Origin: Clostridia bacterium
Lineage (GTDB): Bacteria; Bacillota_A; Clostridia; Oscillospirales; CAG-272
Direction: 5' to 3'
Assembly: GCA_017632155.1 (NCBI GenBank)
Contig: JAGBRZ010000230.1
Location: 1 to 35,612, forward strand
DNA: 35,612 bases
Shown here: piece by piece, positions 1 to 10,223 of the stretch
Numbering within the stretch: the first letter of the stretch is position 1
Layout of the letters: every line of letters starts with the position of its first letter
Notes under the pieces: generated by a model
Told to the model about the DNA's origin: nothing
Database searches by the model: none
The model's input: the letters and a program-made list of their open reading frames with translations, nothing else
Made by a program: the position numbers and the translations under genes

Positions 1-320
1 AGAGAACTCACAAATTCATTGGGATCATTGGCATCTTGACTTGGTTCATAGTAACCAATCTTACCAACTAATGAACTCACAAATTCATTGGGATCATTGG
101 CATCTTGACTTGGTTCATAGTAACCAATCTTACCAACTAATGAACTCACAAATTCATTGGGATCATTGGCATCTTGACTTGGCTCATACCAACCAATCTT
201 ACCAGCTAATGAACTCACAAATTCATTAGGATCATTGGCATCTTGACTTGGTTCATACCAAGCAATAAAGGCTCCTAAAGCGCTAACAAAGTCATTGGGG
301 TCGTTAACTTCAGGCCCCTC
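1..320 (-). repeat. 69-bp tandem repeat coding for 23-aa units in the tape measure
   Basis: Unit starts fall at 4, 73, 142 and 211, exactly 69 bases apart, and a degraded copy begins at 280. Copies at 4-72 and 73-141 are identical. The copy at 142 differs at a handful of bases, the one at 211 at more, and the one at 280 is recognisable mainly by the DPND-FVSAL part. In the reading direction of the gene the repeats therefore become more alike toward the C-terminus. Each unit reads about DPNEFVSSLVGKIGYYEPSQ followed by DAN. The array runs off the window. Confidence 0.95.
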
Positions 321-3300
321 AATGTAACTCCCAATGACAGCCGAAACTGGAATTTCCAATGCTTCCAATTCGGCAATAGCAGCACGCCACTTCTCAATTT
401 CCAGCGCAAGCTGCTCCTCCAGCGTTAGCTCAGGGACACCAGCGACTGCCTCTGCATAAGCTTCCCACGCTTCTCTTGCCTCGGCAACCTTTTCTTCGGC
501 TTTTGCTATTTCCTCTGCCGACGCGTCAGCCCGACTGAGAACTGCTTCCAATTCAGCTTCCGCATCTGCTAAAGAGCCTTCCAACTGGTCAAATGTGTCC
601 AATATCTTGCTGTCTGCATACAGACCATCAAGTATATTTACATCCCAACCATAGTCCTGCAATGCCTGTAGCATGTACTGTGTCAGTTCGTCTGTTAAAC
701 CCAACCCTGCCGCAATGTCTTCAACCGTTACACCTTGCATGAAGGAATAGCGTCCGCTGGCATCTTTAGACAAAAAAGCATTGGCGAACATATCATCAAT
801 GAACGTCTGCAAGCCAGCAGAGTCCTCAGTAATATATTTCGTCAATGTAGACATATACGTCGCTACGTCTCGCTCATCAGGAACCAGCAATTCTACAGCA
901 GCCTTGTACTTATTTGTACCAATTTTGCCGCTTTCTTGGCCTTCCTGAATTTGCTGCATTGCAGTCAGCATATTTGCATAGGCGTCACCAGCTTCAGGAG
1001 ACTCCTGCGCATCAATCCATTTCTTATAGGCGGACGTTGCATATTCCAGTTCACTCGCCAAACGGTTGTAGCCATCTATCTCACTACGAATCGCAGACTG
1101 TTCATTGAGCAAAGCGTCAACACGGGCCTCAATCGCCAACCGATATTCGTCTGAAGCATCTTTGTTTTTTTCCAGCGCGTCTCTTAACCCTTTGATCGCC
1201 AGAGCGTTCTTTCTATATTCCTGTTTCTTTTGAGCCTTGGCTGCCTCGATAGTTGCTTGCGCTTCCTTCTGTTTGGCCGCAACCAGCTCCTGCGTTGCTT
1301 CCACGTCCAGCTGCATGTAACCATTGACGCTCTTAACGCAAGCCGCATACTCGTCACCCAGCTCAACCAGTTGCTTATACTGTTCCGCTGTAATTGAGGC
1401 TGAATACCCTTGTGCTTTTACGATTTCATTTAACACATTCTGAGCATCAGATATAGCAGCAGACGTAGTAGCAATTTCAGACAAATCGTATAGACTGGCT
1501 TGCCGACTTTCATCATACAAAGCCAAGAAGCGGTCAGATGTTATCTGCTTCTTTGTAAAGTCCTGCGTCATTGCGAAATTCAGTTGGCTGGCAGTTAACG
1601 TATCAACCCATTCCTCGGTAGCGTCAGTCAAACCATCCATCAGCCTTGTCTTGGCTCTATCATATGTGCTTGTGTCATCAAGGCCATAGCCTTCACGCAG
1701 CAGTTGCTGGAATTCTGCGGGGAATTCTTCCGTCATAAATGCGCTCAGGAGATTTTGCGCTTCTTTTTTATACTCGCCAAATGACGTATTATCGCTGGCG
1801 AAGTCGGCCTGTAAGGTGTGTAGGCTGTTAATCGACTGCGCTAAAGCCTCATCAGTAAGCTGTTGAGCAAAATCTGCAACATTAGCAATCAACTCGGAAT
1901 GTGTTACATCCATAAAAGCGGTTGCAGGCATCTGACTAATGTATAACAGTCCTAAACTACGAAGCTCAGAAGGCATATCTTCTGTAAATACGCTTTCTGC
2001 TACCACCTGCATTGCTTCACGAATAGGATTAAGCGTCGTTGACAGTTCCGCGTTTTGCTGCTGAATAAAAGCGTGAAGCAGCCCTTTTGTCCGCTCTTGG
2101 GTTAAGCCTCCTAAAAAATCTTGTTCGCTTTGTCCCCATGGCCGTCCCATTGCGCTTGTGATACTTGCCACATAAGGGGCAAGATCTCCCATTTGAGAAA
2201 TAATCCCTGTAAAAGGACCATAACCCTTTTCAACAATTTCCAACATTCGCTCTGCTGCTTCAATTAGCTTTGTGGGAGAACTTTCATTCGTATACCACCC
2301 TGGCGATAATACCGTTTGCACATTTTTCAACACTTCTGGAATATCATTGATAATTCCAAGACGCGTCTGTTGCTCCAACTGTTTATAAGCGTCCCTCAAG
2401 CCGTCCATCTGACCACTTAAGCGAACAATGGCCTGACCCTGCGCATCATAAGCAACTGTGATACCTTCAACACTGGCTAATGCACTATTAGCAAGCTCGG
2501 TATTGATCTGCTTGAATAGTTCGTATTCGTCATCAGACAGTGACAGATTTTCACCAGTGACCATATTGACGCCTTTAGACAGGCGTTCATAATCATTAGC
2601 ATATTTACTTACCAATGCACTGGCTGATTCTTGCTTCTTCTGGAGTTCACTCCAGCCTTCTGTGTATTCAGTAAGCGCGTCTTTGGCATACTTAACTGCG
2701 TTAACTTGCTTCTCGATTAATTCAGCAAGTTTTGTGAGGCCGTAAGAGACAGCAGCCGTAATCAATGCGTTAGCAAGAGTAGCGCCTATTGTTTTTGCAA
2801 CATTGCCCAAGCCTTGCAAACTTGTTTTATAGCCGTTTGTTTGTTTAATGGCTTCACGCTTGCGTTCGGCAATCTGGTCTAATGTCTTAGTATAGTCGCC
2901 GCCCGCTTGAATAGCCAAACGAATAGCTTCAGCATCGTCCTCCATTTCGGCATTTTGAGAAAAATGTTCTTCGGAAAATTCAAACGCGTCAAAGAGTTCT
3001 CCGTTTAAAAGAAGTGAAGCATACTGTTTCAACAAATCCATGTCGTCGAATATAGTTTCATCCAACTTCCAACGATTGATTTGTGAGAACGTCCCCAGTT
3101 TCATTTCCCCTGTTTTGTTATCTTTATGTGTACCAAATATACCTTTTTGTGTGAATAAAGTAACTGCCGCCGAGGCAGCAGTCGCTAAGGACGGGATCGC
3201 TGTCAATCCTTCTGTAACAGAATTCAAAAATCCTAAGAAACCAGTGCCCGCATCATAGCCAAATTTTATCAAGTCGCTGTTCAGGATGTTCGTTGCAAGA

Positions 3301-5306
3301 ATCTGAAACTCAGTCGCCATAGCCTGCGAATGCGCCTCTACAGAATCCTCAAAGGTCTGGTACTCCTTCATGGCAGAACCGGCACTATCTTCGGCGATTT
3401 TATAAGCATTTTTGATTGCTTCAACATTCTCCAACGCAGCAGCCACCGCGTTACCACGATTTTTACCTGCAATCAGTTCAAGCAAAGCGGCACGAGACAA
3501 GTCACTCATCTCGGCATATGCCTCACCTATACCGACAATCATTTCATAGGTGGACTTGAACTCATTCTCGTTCTTCATGATATCAAAGCCGCCAGTTAGC
3601 GCCATGATTTGTTCGCGTAACTTGGCAGTGTTCTCAACCATGCCTTCTGTATCTTCGCCCATTTCTTTCAGATCTGTTGATGCACCACGCAAGCGCATAC
3701 TGACAGTTTTCCATGTGTTACCAACTTCAGAAGCGTCCTGCACAACGTCATAAGCACCAACAATAAGCGCAATAGACTGTGACAGACTATTATTAGCGCC
3801 TGAAAGAGCCGATGCGGAACTCTGCAAAGCCTCGCCTATCTGAGCAGAAGAAATCGATGTTTCATTACCAACCTTGTTGAATTTATTAACAATCTGCTCA
3901 ACCTGTTGTTCGACACTACCTACCTCATTCTTAAAACCTTTAAGTGTACTCACCAAAGCAGATGTAGCGTCTTCAACACTGGCAATGCCGTCGCCAACAT
4001 TCTGATAAACAATTGACCATTTACCCAGTTCTTCAGAAACATCCAGACCGTAACCTATACGACTCCAACCCGCACGTGCGTCAATTGCTGCATCAATAGA
4101 TGTTTTAAGATCACGCGCTTGCTCTTTTGCTTCCCTTAGTGCCTCCGCATAAGTTGCATCAGAACCACTTGTAACCTTTTTTAATTCAGTCATTGACGTA
4201 TCAATTTCAGTTACAACGTCTTTCATTTCTTTTAGCTTATTAATTGTACTCATAATAAGCTGCGACACACTGAACCACTGAGCAAACTCGCTCACTAAAT
4301 GCTTAATCTTGTCCCCAAAGGTCTGTGTTGCTTGCCCGGTAGCTTGCATTTCCGACTTAAACAGTCTTAATTGACGGATGCCTTCTTTAATCTTGTCAAT
4401 ATCGCCAGAAGACAGCAGCCCCTCAATACTTGACAAACGCGTCCGATTTCCCTCTTTGGACATCGCCTTCGACCATTCATTGCGTATCTTTGTAATTTCA
4501 TTCAGATAACGCTGCGCATTATTTTGAGCTTGCTTGTACGCTTCTTGAGATCGTAAATTTTGCTGAAAAGTTTTTACGTCCTGATTCGCCACTTTCAGCT
4601 CAGTCTTAAAGGTTTTTAATGCAGATTGATAAGCCTGCCAAGCGGCAGCGTCTGCGCCCGCTTGGTTGGCTTTATTCAATGCTTCCTGCAACTCTCTAAA
4701 ACTCTCTGTTACGCCATCTACGTCAACGCTTGCTTCTCTCGCTCTTCTGACGGTTTCCTGCATTTGACGCTCATAGACCTGCATTTGTTGCAATTCTTCT
4801 TTTGCTCGCGTTGCTACGGTCTTTGTCCCTAACGCATTTGCCGCAGTCTGTTGATTCTGCAATTCAATACGCAAGTTTTTAAGTTCGTTGAGCAAATCCT
4901 TGGCTTTCTCAATATTTACTTGCGCCTTTTTTAGTTCACTGGTTAATTCAACATATGCTGTAGACCCTTTAAACTGACTGGCAAAAGTGCCTTGTAATGG
5001 GTTATTTCTCTTAAATGCTTGAGACTCAAGAGTGGCGAATTGTCTTTGAAGTTGTTTAAGCTGGTCTCCTCCGCGCCATCCTCCACCAGACCCAACCGCT
5101 CCTCCTATAGAAAAACTGGGGAGTTTAATTCTCCCCAGCGCTTTTTGCAAATTTGCCACCAACGAGTCTATTGACTTTTGTTCAATCTCGACCTGAGCCT
5201 TTATCTTCACAGGGTCTAACGCCACTTTTTGCAAATCTTTGGCTATCTGCCGTTTGTCTGGCTCGACCTTTACACCAACCTTTATGTCCAACTGCTCGTC
5301 TGCCAT
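1..5306 (-). CDS. Tail tape measure protein, 3' end cut off by window edge
   Basis: The frame is open for about 1768 codons from an ATG at 5306 (site AGGTGGTG just upstream) to the left edge with no stop, so this is the N-terminal part of a very long protein. The N-terminus (MADEQLDIKVGVKVEPDK) followed by long heptad-rich helices up to about residue 350 is typical of tape measures. A central region around residues 350-750, rich in small residues with short phrases such as TDMSELSRAALLELIAG-like segments, resembles the TP901-type tape-measure domain; the exact phrase here is AEMSDLSRAALLELIAGKNR. The rest is helical, and the visible end carries 23-residue tandem repeats. The protein would set tail length and pass into the tail lumen. 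A 46-aa gene precedes it. It lies downstream of two tail-tip/fibre-like genes, whereas tape measures normally come before them. Confidence 0.9.
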   Translation of the reverse strand, partial: MADEQLDIKVGVKVEPDKRQIAKDLQKVALDPVKIKAQVEIEQKSIDSLVANLQKALGRIKLPSFSIGGAVGSGGGWRGGDQLKQLQRQFATLESQAFKRNNPLQGTFASQFKGSTAYVELTSELKKAQVNIEKAKDLLNELKNLRIELQNQQTAANALGTKTVATRAKEELQQMQVYERQMQETVRRAREASVDVDGVTESFRELQEALNKANQAGADAAAWQAYQSALKTFKTELKVANQDVKTFQQNLRSQEAYKQAQNNAQRYLNEITKIRNEWSKAMSKEGNRTRLSSIEGLLSSGDIDKIKEGIRQLRLFKSEMQATGQATQTFGDKIKHLVSEFAQWFSVSQLIMSTINKLKEMKDVVTEIDTSMTELKKVTSGSDATYAEALREAKEQARDLKTSIDAAIDARAGWSRIGYGLDVSEELGKWSIVYQNVGDGIASVEDATSALVSTLKGFKNEVGSVEQQVEQIVNKFNKVGNETSISSAQIGEALQSSASALSGANNSLSQSIALIVGAYDVVQDASEVGNTWKTVSMRLRGASTDLKEMGEDTEGMVENTAKLREQIMALTGGFDIMKNENEFKSTYEMIVGIGEAYAEMSDLSRAALLELIAGKNRGNAVAAALENVEAIKNAYKIAEDSAGSAMKEYQTFEDSVEAHSQAMATEFQILATNILNSDLIKFGYDAGTGFLGFLNSVTEGLTAIPSLATAASAAVTLFTQKGIFGTHKDNKTGEMKLGTFSQINRWKLDETIFDDMDLLKQYASLLLNGELFDAFEFSEEHFSQNAEMEDDAEAIRLAIQAGGDYTKTLDQIAERKREAIKQTNGYKTSLQGLGNVAKTIGATLANALITAAVSYGLTKLAELIEKQVNAVKYAKDALTEYTEGWSELQKKQESASALVSKYANDYERLSKGVNMVTGENLSLSDDEYELFKQINTELANSALASVEGITVAYDAQGQAIVRLSGQMDGLRDAYKQLEQQTRLGIINDIPEVLKNVQTVLSPGWYTNESSPTKLIEAAERMLEIVEKGYGPFTGIISQMGDLAPYVASITSAMGRPWGQSEQDFLGGLTQERTKGLLHAFIQQQNAELSTTLNPIREAMQVVAESVFTEDMPSELRSLGLLYISQMPATAFMDVTHSELIANVADFAQQLTDEALAQSINSLHTLQADFASDNTSFGEYKKEAQNLLSAFMTEEFPAEFQQLLREGYGLDDTSTYDRAKTRLMDGLTDATEEWVDTLTASQLNFAMTQDFTKKQITSDRFLALYDESRQASLYDLSEIATTSAAISDAQNVLNEIVKAQGYSASITAEQYKQLVELGDEYAACVKSVNGYMQLDVEATQELVAAKQKEAQATIEAAKAQKKQEYRKNALAIKGLRDALEKNKDASDEYRLAIEARVDALLNEQSAIRSEIDGYNRLASELEYATSAYKKWIDAQESPEAGDAYANMLTAMQQIQEGQESGKIGTNKYKAAVELLVPDERDVATYMSTLTKYITEDSAGLQTFIDDMFANAFLSKDASGRYSFMQGVTVEDIAAGLGLTDELTQYMLQALQDYGWDVNILDGLYADSKILDTFDQLEGSLADAEAELEAVLSRADASAEEIAKAEEKVAEAREAWEAYAEAVAGVPELTLEEQLALEIEKWRAAIAELEALEIPVSAVIGSYIEGPEVNDPNDFVSALGAFIAWYEPSQDANDPNEFVSSLAGKIGWYEPSQDANDPNEFVSSLVGKIGYYEPSQDANDPNEFVSSLVGKIGYYEPSQDANDPNEFVSS

Positions 5307-5339
5307 GTCTTCACCACCTGTAATCTCATCATCTTTTTA

Positions 5340-5480
5340 TTAAGATTCGGTCTCTTTGAAACTCTGTTTCAAAAACTCATCCAGTGTATTAATACACGCC
5401 AACATTTTGTACAGATTGTCCTTACCATGAACCTCAATGGATTCCATTATCTCTAATAAAGCCTTTAGTCTCTCGATCAT
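5340..5480 (-). CDS. Small helical protein, 46 aa, upstream of tape measure
   Basis: This is an ATG-to-TAA frame of 46 codons with a strong ribosome site (GAGGAAGGG, 9 bases before the ATG). It sits in the only gap between the 702-aa gene and the tape measure, on the same strand. The product begins MIERLKALLEIMESIEVHGK, is acidic and predicted helical, and has one Cys. Placement directly before a tape measure is where tail assembly chaperones normally sit, but it is far shorter than those and I see no slippery frameshift sequence, so no function is assigned. The ribosome site and exact fit in the gap make it likely to be a real gene. Confidence 0.6.
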   Translation of the reverse strand: MIERLKALLEIMESIEVHGKDNLYKMLACINTLDEFLKQSFKETES

Positions 5481-5496
5481 ACTGTTATGCCCTTCC

Positions 5497-7605
5497 TCAT
5501 TCAGTTGTAAGATATTTCAAAGTAGCCTGATTCGGCCCTCGACTTTCCACATCAGTCAATACGCGAACGGTCTGTTCGTTACCGTCAACGTCTATATACC
5601 GCAGGTCAGCATAAGTCTTGTCCAGACCGTTCAGGGAGGTTACGACCGTCTGACTTCCGCTGGAAACCATCGAGCCACTCAGTACCAACGCTTCAACAAA
5701 CGCGGCAGTGGCCCAGAGACTTTCCGTCTGTGCGACGGTTGACGACAGCATGTCAATTTGACCCTCACTGGAACCGACACACGTAGCGTAAATATCACCC
5801 GCCAATATATTTCCATCCACCGAAAGCGAATCAGCGGTAATGGTATTAGCTAACACGCTATTGAGACGTGTTCCGTTGATAATCTCCAATGTTTTCGTCT
5901 CCAGCTCGTCGATAGCTACAAAATCCTGCAAATCGGTCTTATCAGCCTTCAACGAGATTTCGGATAGAAGACTGTTAATAGCAAGCTCGGTAGAGGCTAT
6001 CCGCTCATCCATTGCCCCCAAAAGTTGTTCAAGACTTCCTGTTTCCCCTGTCCCGCCAGCGTCCGGGTTAAAATCTTTTATGAAACCTTCCACAGCAAGC
6101 ATGCGAGCATTTAATTCTTTTATAACAACCAAACTATCAGCACAGGCGGACAATTTGGTCTCTTCAAGCAATTCCATGATTTCCTTACCATGAGTGTAAA
6201 AATTCCAATTCCCAGCAACCGAAAAACAGTCTGTGTCTTTTTCAGGATAGCCGCCAAAAGAAATTGTTCTTGTTACATTGTCCCATATAGCAAAAACATA
6301 ACCGCTGCCAACAGAACTTTCAATAACCGTATTGTCTACATTATCAGACAAAGTATATCTTAATTTATAACTTTTTTCCTTGTCTGCGAATATATTAAGA
6401 ATCTGATATGCCCCTGAAATCGGGCTTGAGTCCGATTGGACTGAAGTAATCCATGTATAACCATCATCCGCTGAACAGTCAATTCGCAACACTATATTAT
6501 TGCCCGAAAAACTTGTCCATTGATAGCCAACTGACACTCGTATACTACTACTGGTGTAATCAGGATAGCGCTCTTGTGTAATAGAAAGAATCTGAGGGCG
6601 TTCATAGCCAACTACTTCAATTTGAGCTGTATTAATACCTATATGCCCTCGGCTATCTGTTACTTTGACAGTAAAAACCACCGTTTGTGCTATCGAAAAT
6701 GTTTTTGTTACTAATGTGGTATCATTGGCAATATATCCGCCGCCTGAAATCTCTGTATTAACAATTGTTGACCCATAAGCTCCTTGGCTTTCTTGTGCCT
6801 CTACCTTCGCCCATGATATTTCAGACAAGCAAAGTCCATTTTGACCATTTATCACTGTTACGAGCGGTACACCTGTAGTTGGCACAACCGAATCAGGACA
6901 ATGTATTGTGAATGATAACTGCTCAGTTGCTATTACATTTTCATCGATTATTTTACGCATCGTAACCGAAGCGACTCCGCTAACAGCATCCGGGATCGCC
7001 GACAACCACTCCAACGGAATCAAATAATTCGACGTGCGCGTATTAACATCCACGGACTGCCATGTTGAAATATTATTACCAAATGCCACTTGATATTCAT
7101 AAGTATATCCCGTTGATACTGCCTCCAAAGTCACCGTTACGTTGTTGCCCGCCTCTACCGAAGGCGAACACGCCCAATCATACCTATCCGCTTCGCTACC
7201 TTCGTCATAAGCAACTGTTAATACCATGTTAGTATAATTCATTGCTGACTGATGAGTATATGGGGACGTAGCGTGTCCGTGTCCTGTACCATTGGCCTTA
7301 AAAGCAAATGTAAAATCAATTCTACTATTGTCTATTATATCAACAGCGATTGAAAAATCTTGACCCATTCCCGTAGATTTTCCATTGATCGTTGACACCG
7401 CTACACCGGATAATGGGCTACCAGCCGTACCAGTCAGCGTTGCGCTTGTTACCTTTGCTCCAGTTGGCAACTCTTCAATCACAACCGTTTGAACCGATTT
7501 AACAGTCGTTGGTGTTGTATGGCGAGTATATACCCCATTTTCACTATAACAAGACCATGTGCTCAAAAGACTTACATTTTTAAGTAAAAAGTTTTTTGTA
7601 GGCAT
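5497..7605 (-). CDS. Large tail structural (tip/fibre) protein, 702 aa
   Basis: The ATG at 7605 follows a perfect AGGAGG by 7 bases. The first two thirds are Ser/Thr/Val/Gly-rich beta-type sequence that looks like several Ig-like or fibronectin-like modules. Around residue 440 the phrase TRTISFGGYPEKDTDCFSVA is of the kind found in Firmicutes phage minor structural proteins just before the region attaching a fibre. After it come heptad-type helices (about residues 480-600) and a short C-terminal beta region ending in KYLTTE. A role in the baseplate or host contact is inferred from composition and from the neighbouring 861-aa protein. I see no catalytic motif. Only 12 bases separate it from the upstream gene. 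Confidence 0.7.
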   Translation of the reverse strand: MPTKNFLLKNVSLLSTWSCYSENGVYTRHTTPTTVKSVQTVVIEELPTGAKVTSATLTGTAGSPLSGVAVSTINGKSTGMGQDFSIAVDIIDNSRIDFTFAFKANGTGHGHATSPYTHQSAMNYTNMVLTVAYDEGSEADRYDWACSPSVEAGNNVTVTLEAVSTGYTYEYQVAFGNNISTWQSVDVNTRTSNYLIPLEWLSAIPDAVSGVASVTMRKIIDENVIATEQLSFTIHCPDSVVPTTGVPLVTVINGQNGLCLSEISWAKVEAQESQGAYGSTIVNTEISGGGYIANDTTLVTKTFSIAQTVVFTVKVTDSRGHIGINTAQIEVVGYERPQILSITQERYPDYTSSSIRVSVGYQWTSFSGNNIVLRIDCSADDGYTWITSVQSDSSPISGAYQILNIFADKEKSYKLRYTLSDNVDNTVIESSVGSGYVFAIWDNVTRTISFGGYPEKDTDCFSVAGNWNFYTHGKEIMELLEETKLSACADSLVVIKELNARMLAVEGFIKDFNPDAGGTGETGSLEQLLGAMDERIASTELAINSLLSEISLKADKTDLQDFVAIDELETKTLEIINGTRLNSVLANTITADSLSVDGNILAGDIYATCVGSSEGQIDMLSSTVAQTESLWATAAFVEALVLSGSMVSSGSQTVVTSLNGLDKTYADLRYIDVDGNEQTVRVLTDVESRGPNQATLKYLTTE

Positions 7606-7617
7606 TTCCTCACCTCC

Positions 7618-10203
7618 TTATATCCAAACCATCCGACCGCTTGAATCTGTCGTCATGCGAATGTTGCCCAATTGCAGCTCATTAAGAACTTGCGCTCGAT
7701 TAACGTACAAGCCATCTATTCCAAAATACGCCAACTTTGAACTTAAATACCAGTAGGCCAATTCTTCATTACTAAACGTTGATCTAAAATAACTATCGCT
7801 TCTTCCAATTTCCAGAATAGCTTCTTTTGAAAAATTGAACCATGACTCCACCGAAGACTTGAGTTCGGACGTTTCTTCTAAAGCGTTATTGGCTACAGAT
7901 TCCACGCTCTTAAATCGAACATCGTAATGGGCAATTGTTTGTTCCACCGCAGACTGTTCAATTTGCTCCAATTCGCTGCGATATGCTGACGATTGTGTTA
8001 CAAGATTAATAATACGGTCATCTTCAATTTTTTCTTCAGCGCTTCGTACACGAGACTCCAAAGAGTCAATTTCCAATTTATTTTTATTGGTTGCGTCTTC
8101 TATATCTTCTGGAGCGGGAACCCAGTCCGATGGAGTAGTGCTATTCTCTAACATAATCCACTGCATTCGCATTTGAGCGCTTACGCCATCATTTGTTTGG
8201 CATTTAACAATGGGACGGAACCCAATGTAATTTTGTTCTCCTGTTTTTTCTACAGTCCTAAACCGAATAACCACGTGCTCCCATGTCCACTCTCTTATTA
8301 TCGGACTACTTAACACTTCAATATAAGCAATTGCATTTCGATTCGTTGGAATGCTTTCCGCATCATTTAATAACGAGGCATAGAAATCTATAGGAAATGC
8401 TTTATCTACGCTTAATGTTTGATCTGCCATAACTCTCGTATGATAAACATAAGTTGTGTCAAACTCTAACTGGTATATCTTGTCCTGATAAATACTCGCT
8501 CGTTTTTGTGCAGTTACATTGCCTAAGCGCATTAGGCCCAATTTACCCATGCCCAATATGCCGCTTGTAGCAAAATTCGCCACATTATTTACCGTGTCTG
8601 TTCCATCGGCAATAACACCATAAAAGCATAAACAGGGACGCTCATCTACGCTTCCCCACTCCAAAAATTCAACGCCATCTTTTATCCATGACTCAGGAAC
8701 TGCACTAAAATTCCCTGAATCTTTAATAAAATTACGTCCTCCAATTACTATATTAGTAACCTCTTTAAACTGCGTGCTGCTTGTCACAGCAGAAATAATT
8801 TCGTCTTCTGTCATGATTAGCTCAGACGTTTTCTCTATCTGCGCAATAAGGTCACTAATATCCCCTTCTGTATCTTCTGGTGCAGGGGTGTAGTCTGTTG
8901 CTTTATTGCCACGTTCAACTTTAATCCAATCTATTACGCTTGTCGCGCCCACAATATTGCGCTCCTGCGCTCGTACTTCCACGTGCGTATTAGGGACTTC
9001 TATCTCATTACCTAAATCATCAAAATAACTGGTTCTCCACACAACTGTCTGGGTATAGGTTCTATCGCTTTGCAAACTCAAATTACAAATATGTAATTCG
9101 CCTGAATTATAAATGCCAAACGAATTTTTCCCGTCTCCTAATGTACCCTTCAAGCGAATGGTTACTATCTCACCATCTACAGGAGGCATTGTACCAAAAT
9201 CGTATGATGCTGTAATGTAACTGTCGTTGCTATGATTCTCATTTGATTTTAACACAAGATTGCGTCCGCCAACATTGACGTTCTCTTGAATTAAAACCTT
9301 CATATAATCGCTTTCAATGAGATGAACTTTAAGTTGCTCAACCACTGCTTCATTCGCAAATAGATCAGCAAACTTACCCATGTTTGCCGTTATTTCCACC
9401 ATTACTGCTTCTTCAGCAAATATTTGACTTACGTTCAGTTCACGTGCGGTAATCGTATCCTCAATTAGATGTGTCCCGGCAACCGTATTGCTGGCAATAT
9501 GTCCACCCTGTATCGTTTCATTGGCTATATTACTACCGCTTATCGCTCCTTCTGCAATATTGGTTCCCTCAACAGAAATCGGAATAGATACCACTTCGCC
9601 ATCAATAACAGCAATTTGGCAGAATTGCCCTTCTTCATTTTTTATCAATAACCGCCCAGTGGTCAACGACACCATATTGGCTTCAGTAACGGCCAGACGC
9701 GATATATATAGCTCTCCACCAACACCTTCTGTAATGATAGCCGTATTAGTCGCCAAATCCTTTATCTGCGCAAAGCCAATGTTTGCGCTACCAATTTGAG
9801 CTGCTGCAATTTCAGCCGTAGTTGTCTCCAAATCTTTAATTTGAGCACTTGTAATTTCAGCATTAGATATTTCAGCATTAACGATATCAGCAGTCGCAGC
9901 GTTCAATCGATCAATCTCAGCCCAATCAATATCTGCTTTAGAAATATTGGCCACTACTGTATTCATCACTTCTGTTGTTAAATTACCAATCTTTGCTGCA
10001 TCAACATTCGCAATATGTTGATTATTAATTGCTCCGGTCGCAATAGAACCCGACGTAATAGATAACGGCTTTATGTTTGCACCAGTGATAATAATATTTT
10101 TTAACTTTTCGCCTGTCTGAATATTGTATTCAGACAATGTTTTCTTTACCGCTTGTGCTACGCATTCAGAAATTACCGACACTACTTTGTCTGAATACTC
10201 CAT
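7618..10203 (-). CDS. Tail fibre / minor structural protein with beta-solenoid repeats, 861 aa
   Basis: I chose the ATG at 10203 (GGTGGTGAG just upstream) over a TTG one codon earlier. Residues about 30-300 are built of short repeats with periodic N/A-x-I patterns (for example ADIVNAEISNAEITSAQIKD), as in phage beta-solenoid or collar regions. Two copies of a carbohydrate-binding-like module follow. Each starts with GGRN (GGRNLVLKSN and GGRNFIKDSG) and closes with a W/Y-x-PAPED phrase (DYTPAPEDTEG and DWVPAPEDIED), a hallmark of Firmicutes phage tail proteins. Coiled coil separates and follows them, and the end is MTTDSSGRMVWI. The likely role is host recognition at the tail tip. Family-level assignment is firm, but the receptor is unknown. 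Confidence 0.8.
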   Translation of the reverse strand: MEYSDKVVSVISECVAQAVKKTLSEYNIQTGEKLKNIIITGANIKPLSITSGSIATGAINNQHIANVDAAKIGNLTTEVMNTVVANISKADIDWAEIDRLNAATADIVNAEISNAEITSAQIKDLETTTAEIAAAQIGSANIGFAQIKDLATNTAIITEGVGGELYISRLAVTEANMVSLTTGRLLIKNEEGQFCQIAVIDGEVVSIPISVEGTNIAEGAISGSNIANETIQGGHIASNTVAGTHLIEDTITARELNVSQIFAEEAVMVEITANMGKFADLFANEAVVEQLKVHLIESDYMKVLIQENVNVGGRNLVLKSNENHSNDSYITASYDFGTMPPVDGEIVTIRLKGTLGDGKNSFGIYNSGELHICNLSLQSDRTYTQTVVWRTSYFDDLGNEIEVPNTHVEVRAQERNIVGATSVIDWIKVERGNKATDYTPAPEDTEGDISDLIAQIEKTSELIMTEDEIISAVTSSTQFKEVTNIVIGGRNFIKDSGNFSAVPESWIKDGVEFLEWGSVDERPCLCFYGVIADGTDTVNNVANFATSGILGMGKLGLMRLGNVTAQKRASIYQDKIYQLEFDTTYVYHTRVMADQTLSVDKAFPIDFYASLLNDAESIPTNRNAIAYIEVLSSPIIREWTWEHVVIRFRTVEKTGEQNYIGFRPIVKCQTNDGVSAQMRMQWIMLENSTTPSDWVPAPEDIEDATNKNKLEIDSLESRVRSAEEKIEDDRIINLVTQSSAYRSELEQIEQSAVEQTIAHYDVRFKSVESVANNALEETSELKSSVESWFNFSKEAILEIGRSDSYFRSTFSNEELAYWYLSSKLAYFGIDGLYVNRAQVLNELQLGNIRMTTDSSGRMVWI

Positions 10204-10223
10204 CAAGACTCACCACCCGACTT

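Noticed and set aside
41..229. Plus-strand repetitive frame with tandem MVHSNQSYQ units
   Set aside because: It is the antisense shadow of the tape-measure repeat; the 69-bp period keeps any frame open and there is no ribosome site.
735..1154. 139-codon plus-strand frame and neighbours in 0.7-5.7 kb
   Set aside because: All are antisense to the continuous tape-measure frame, which was reconstructed by reading the minus strand and runs open to the window edge.
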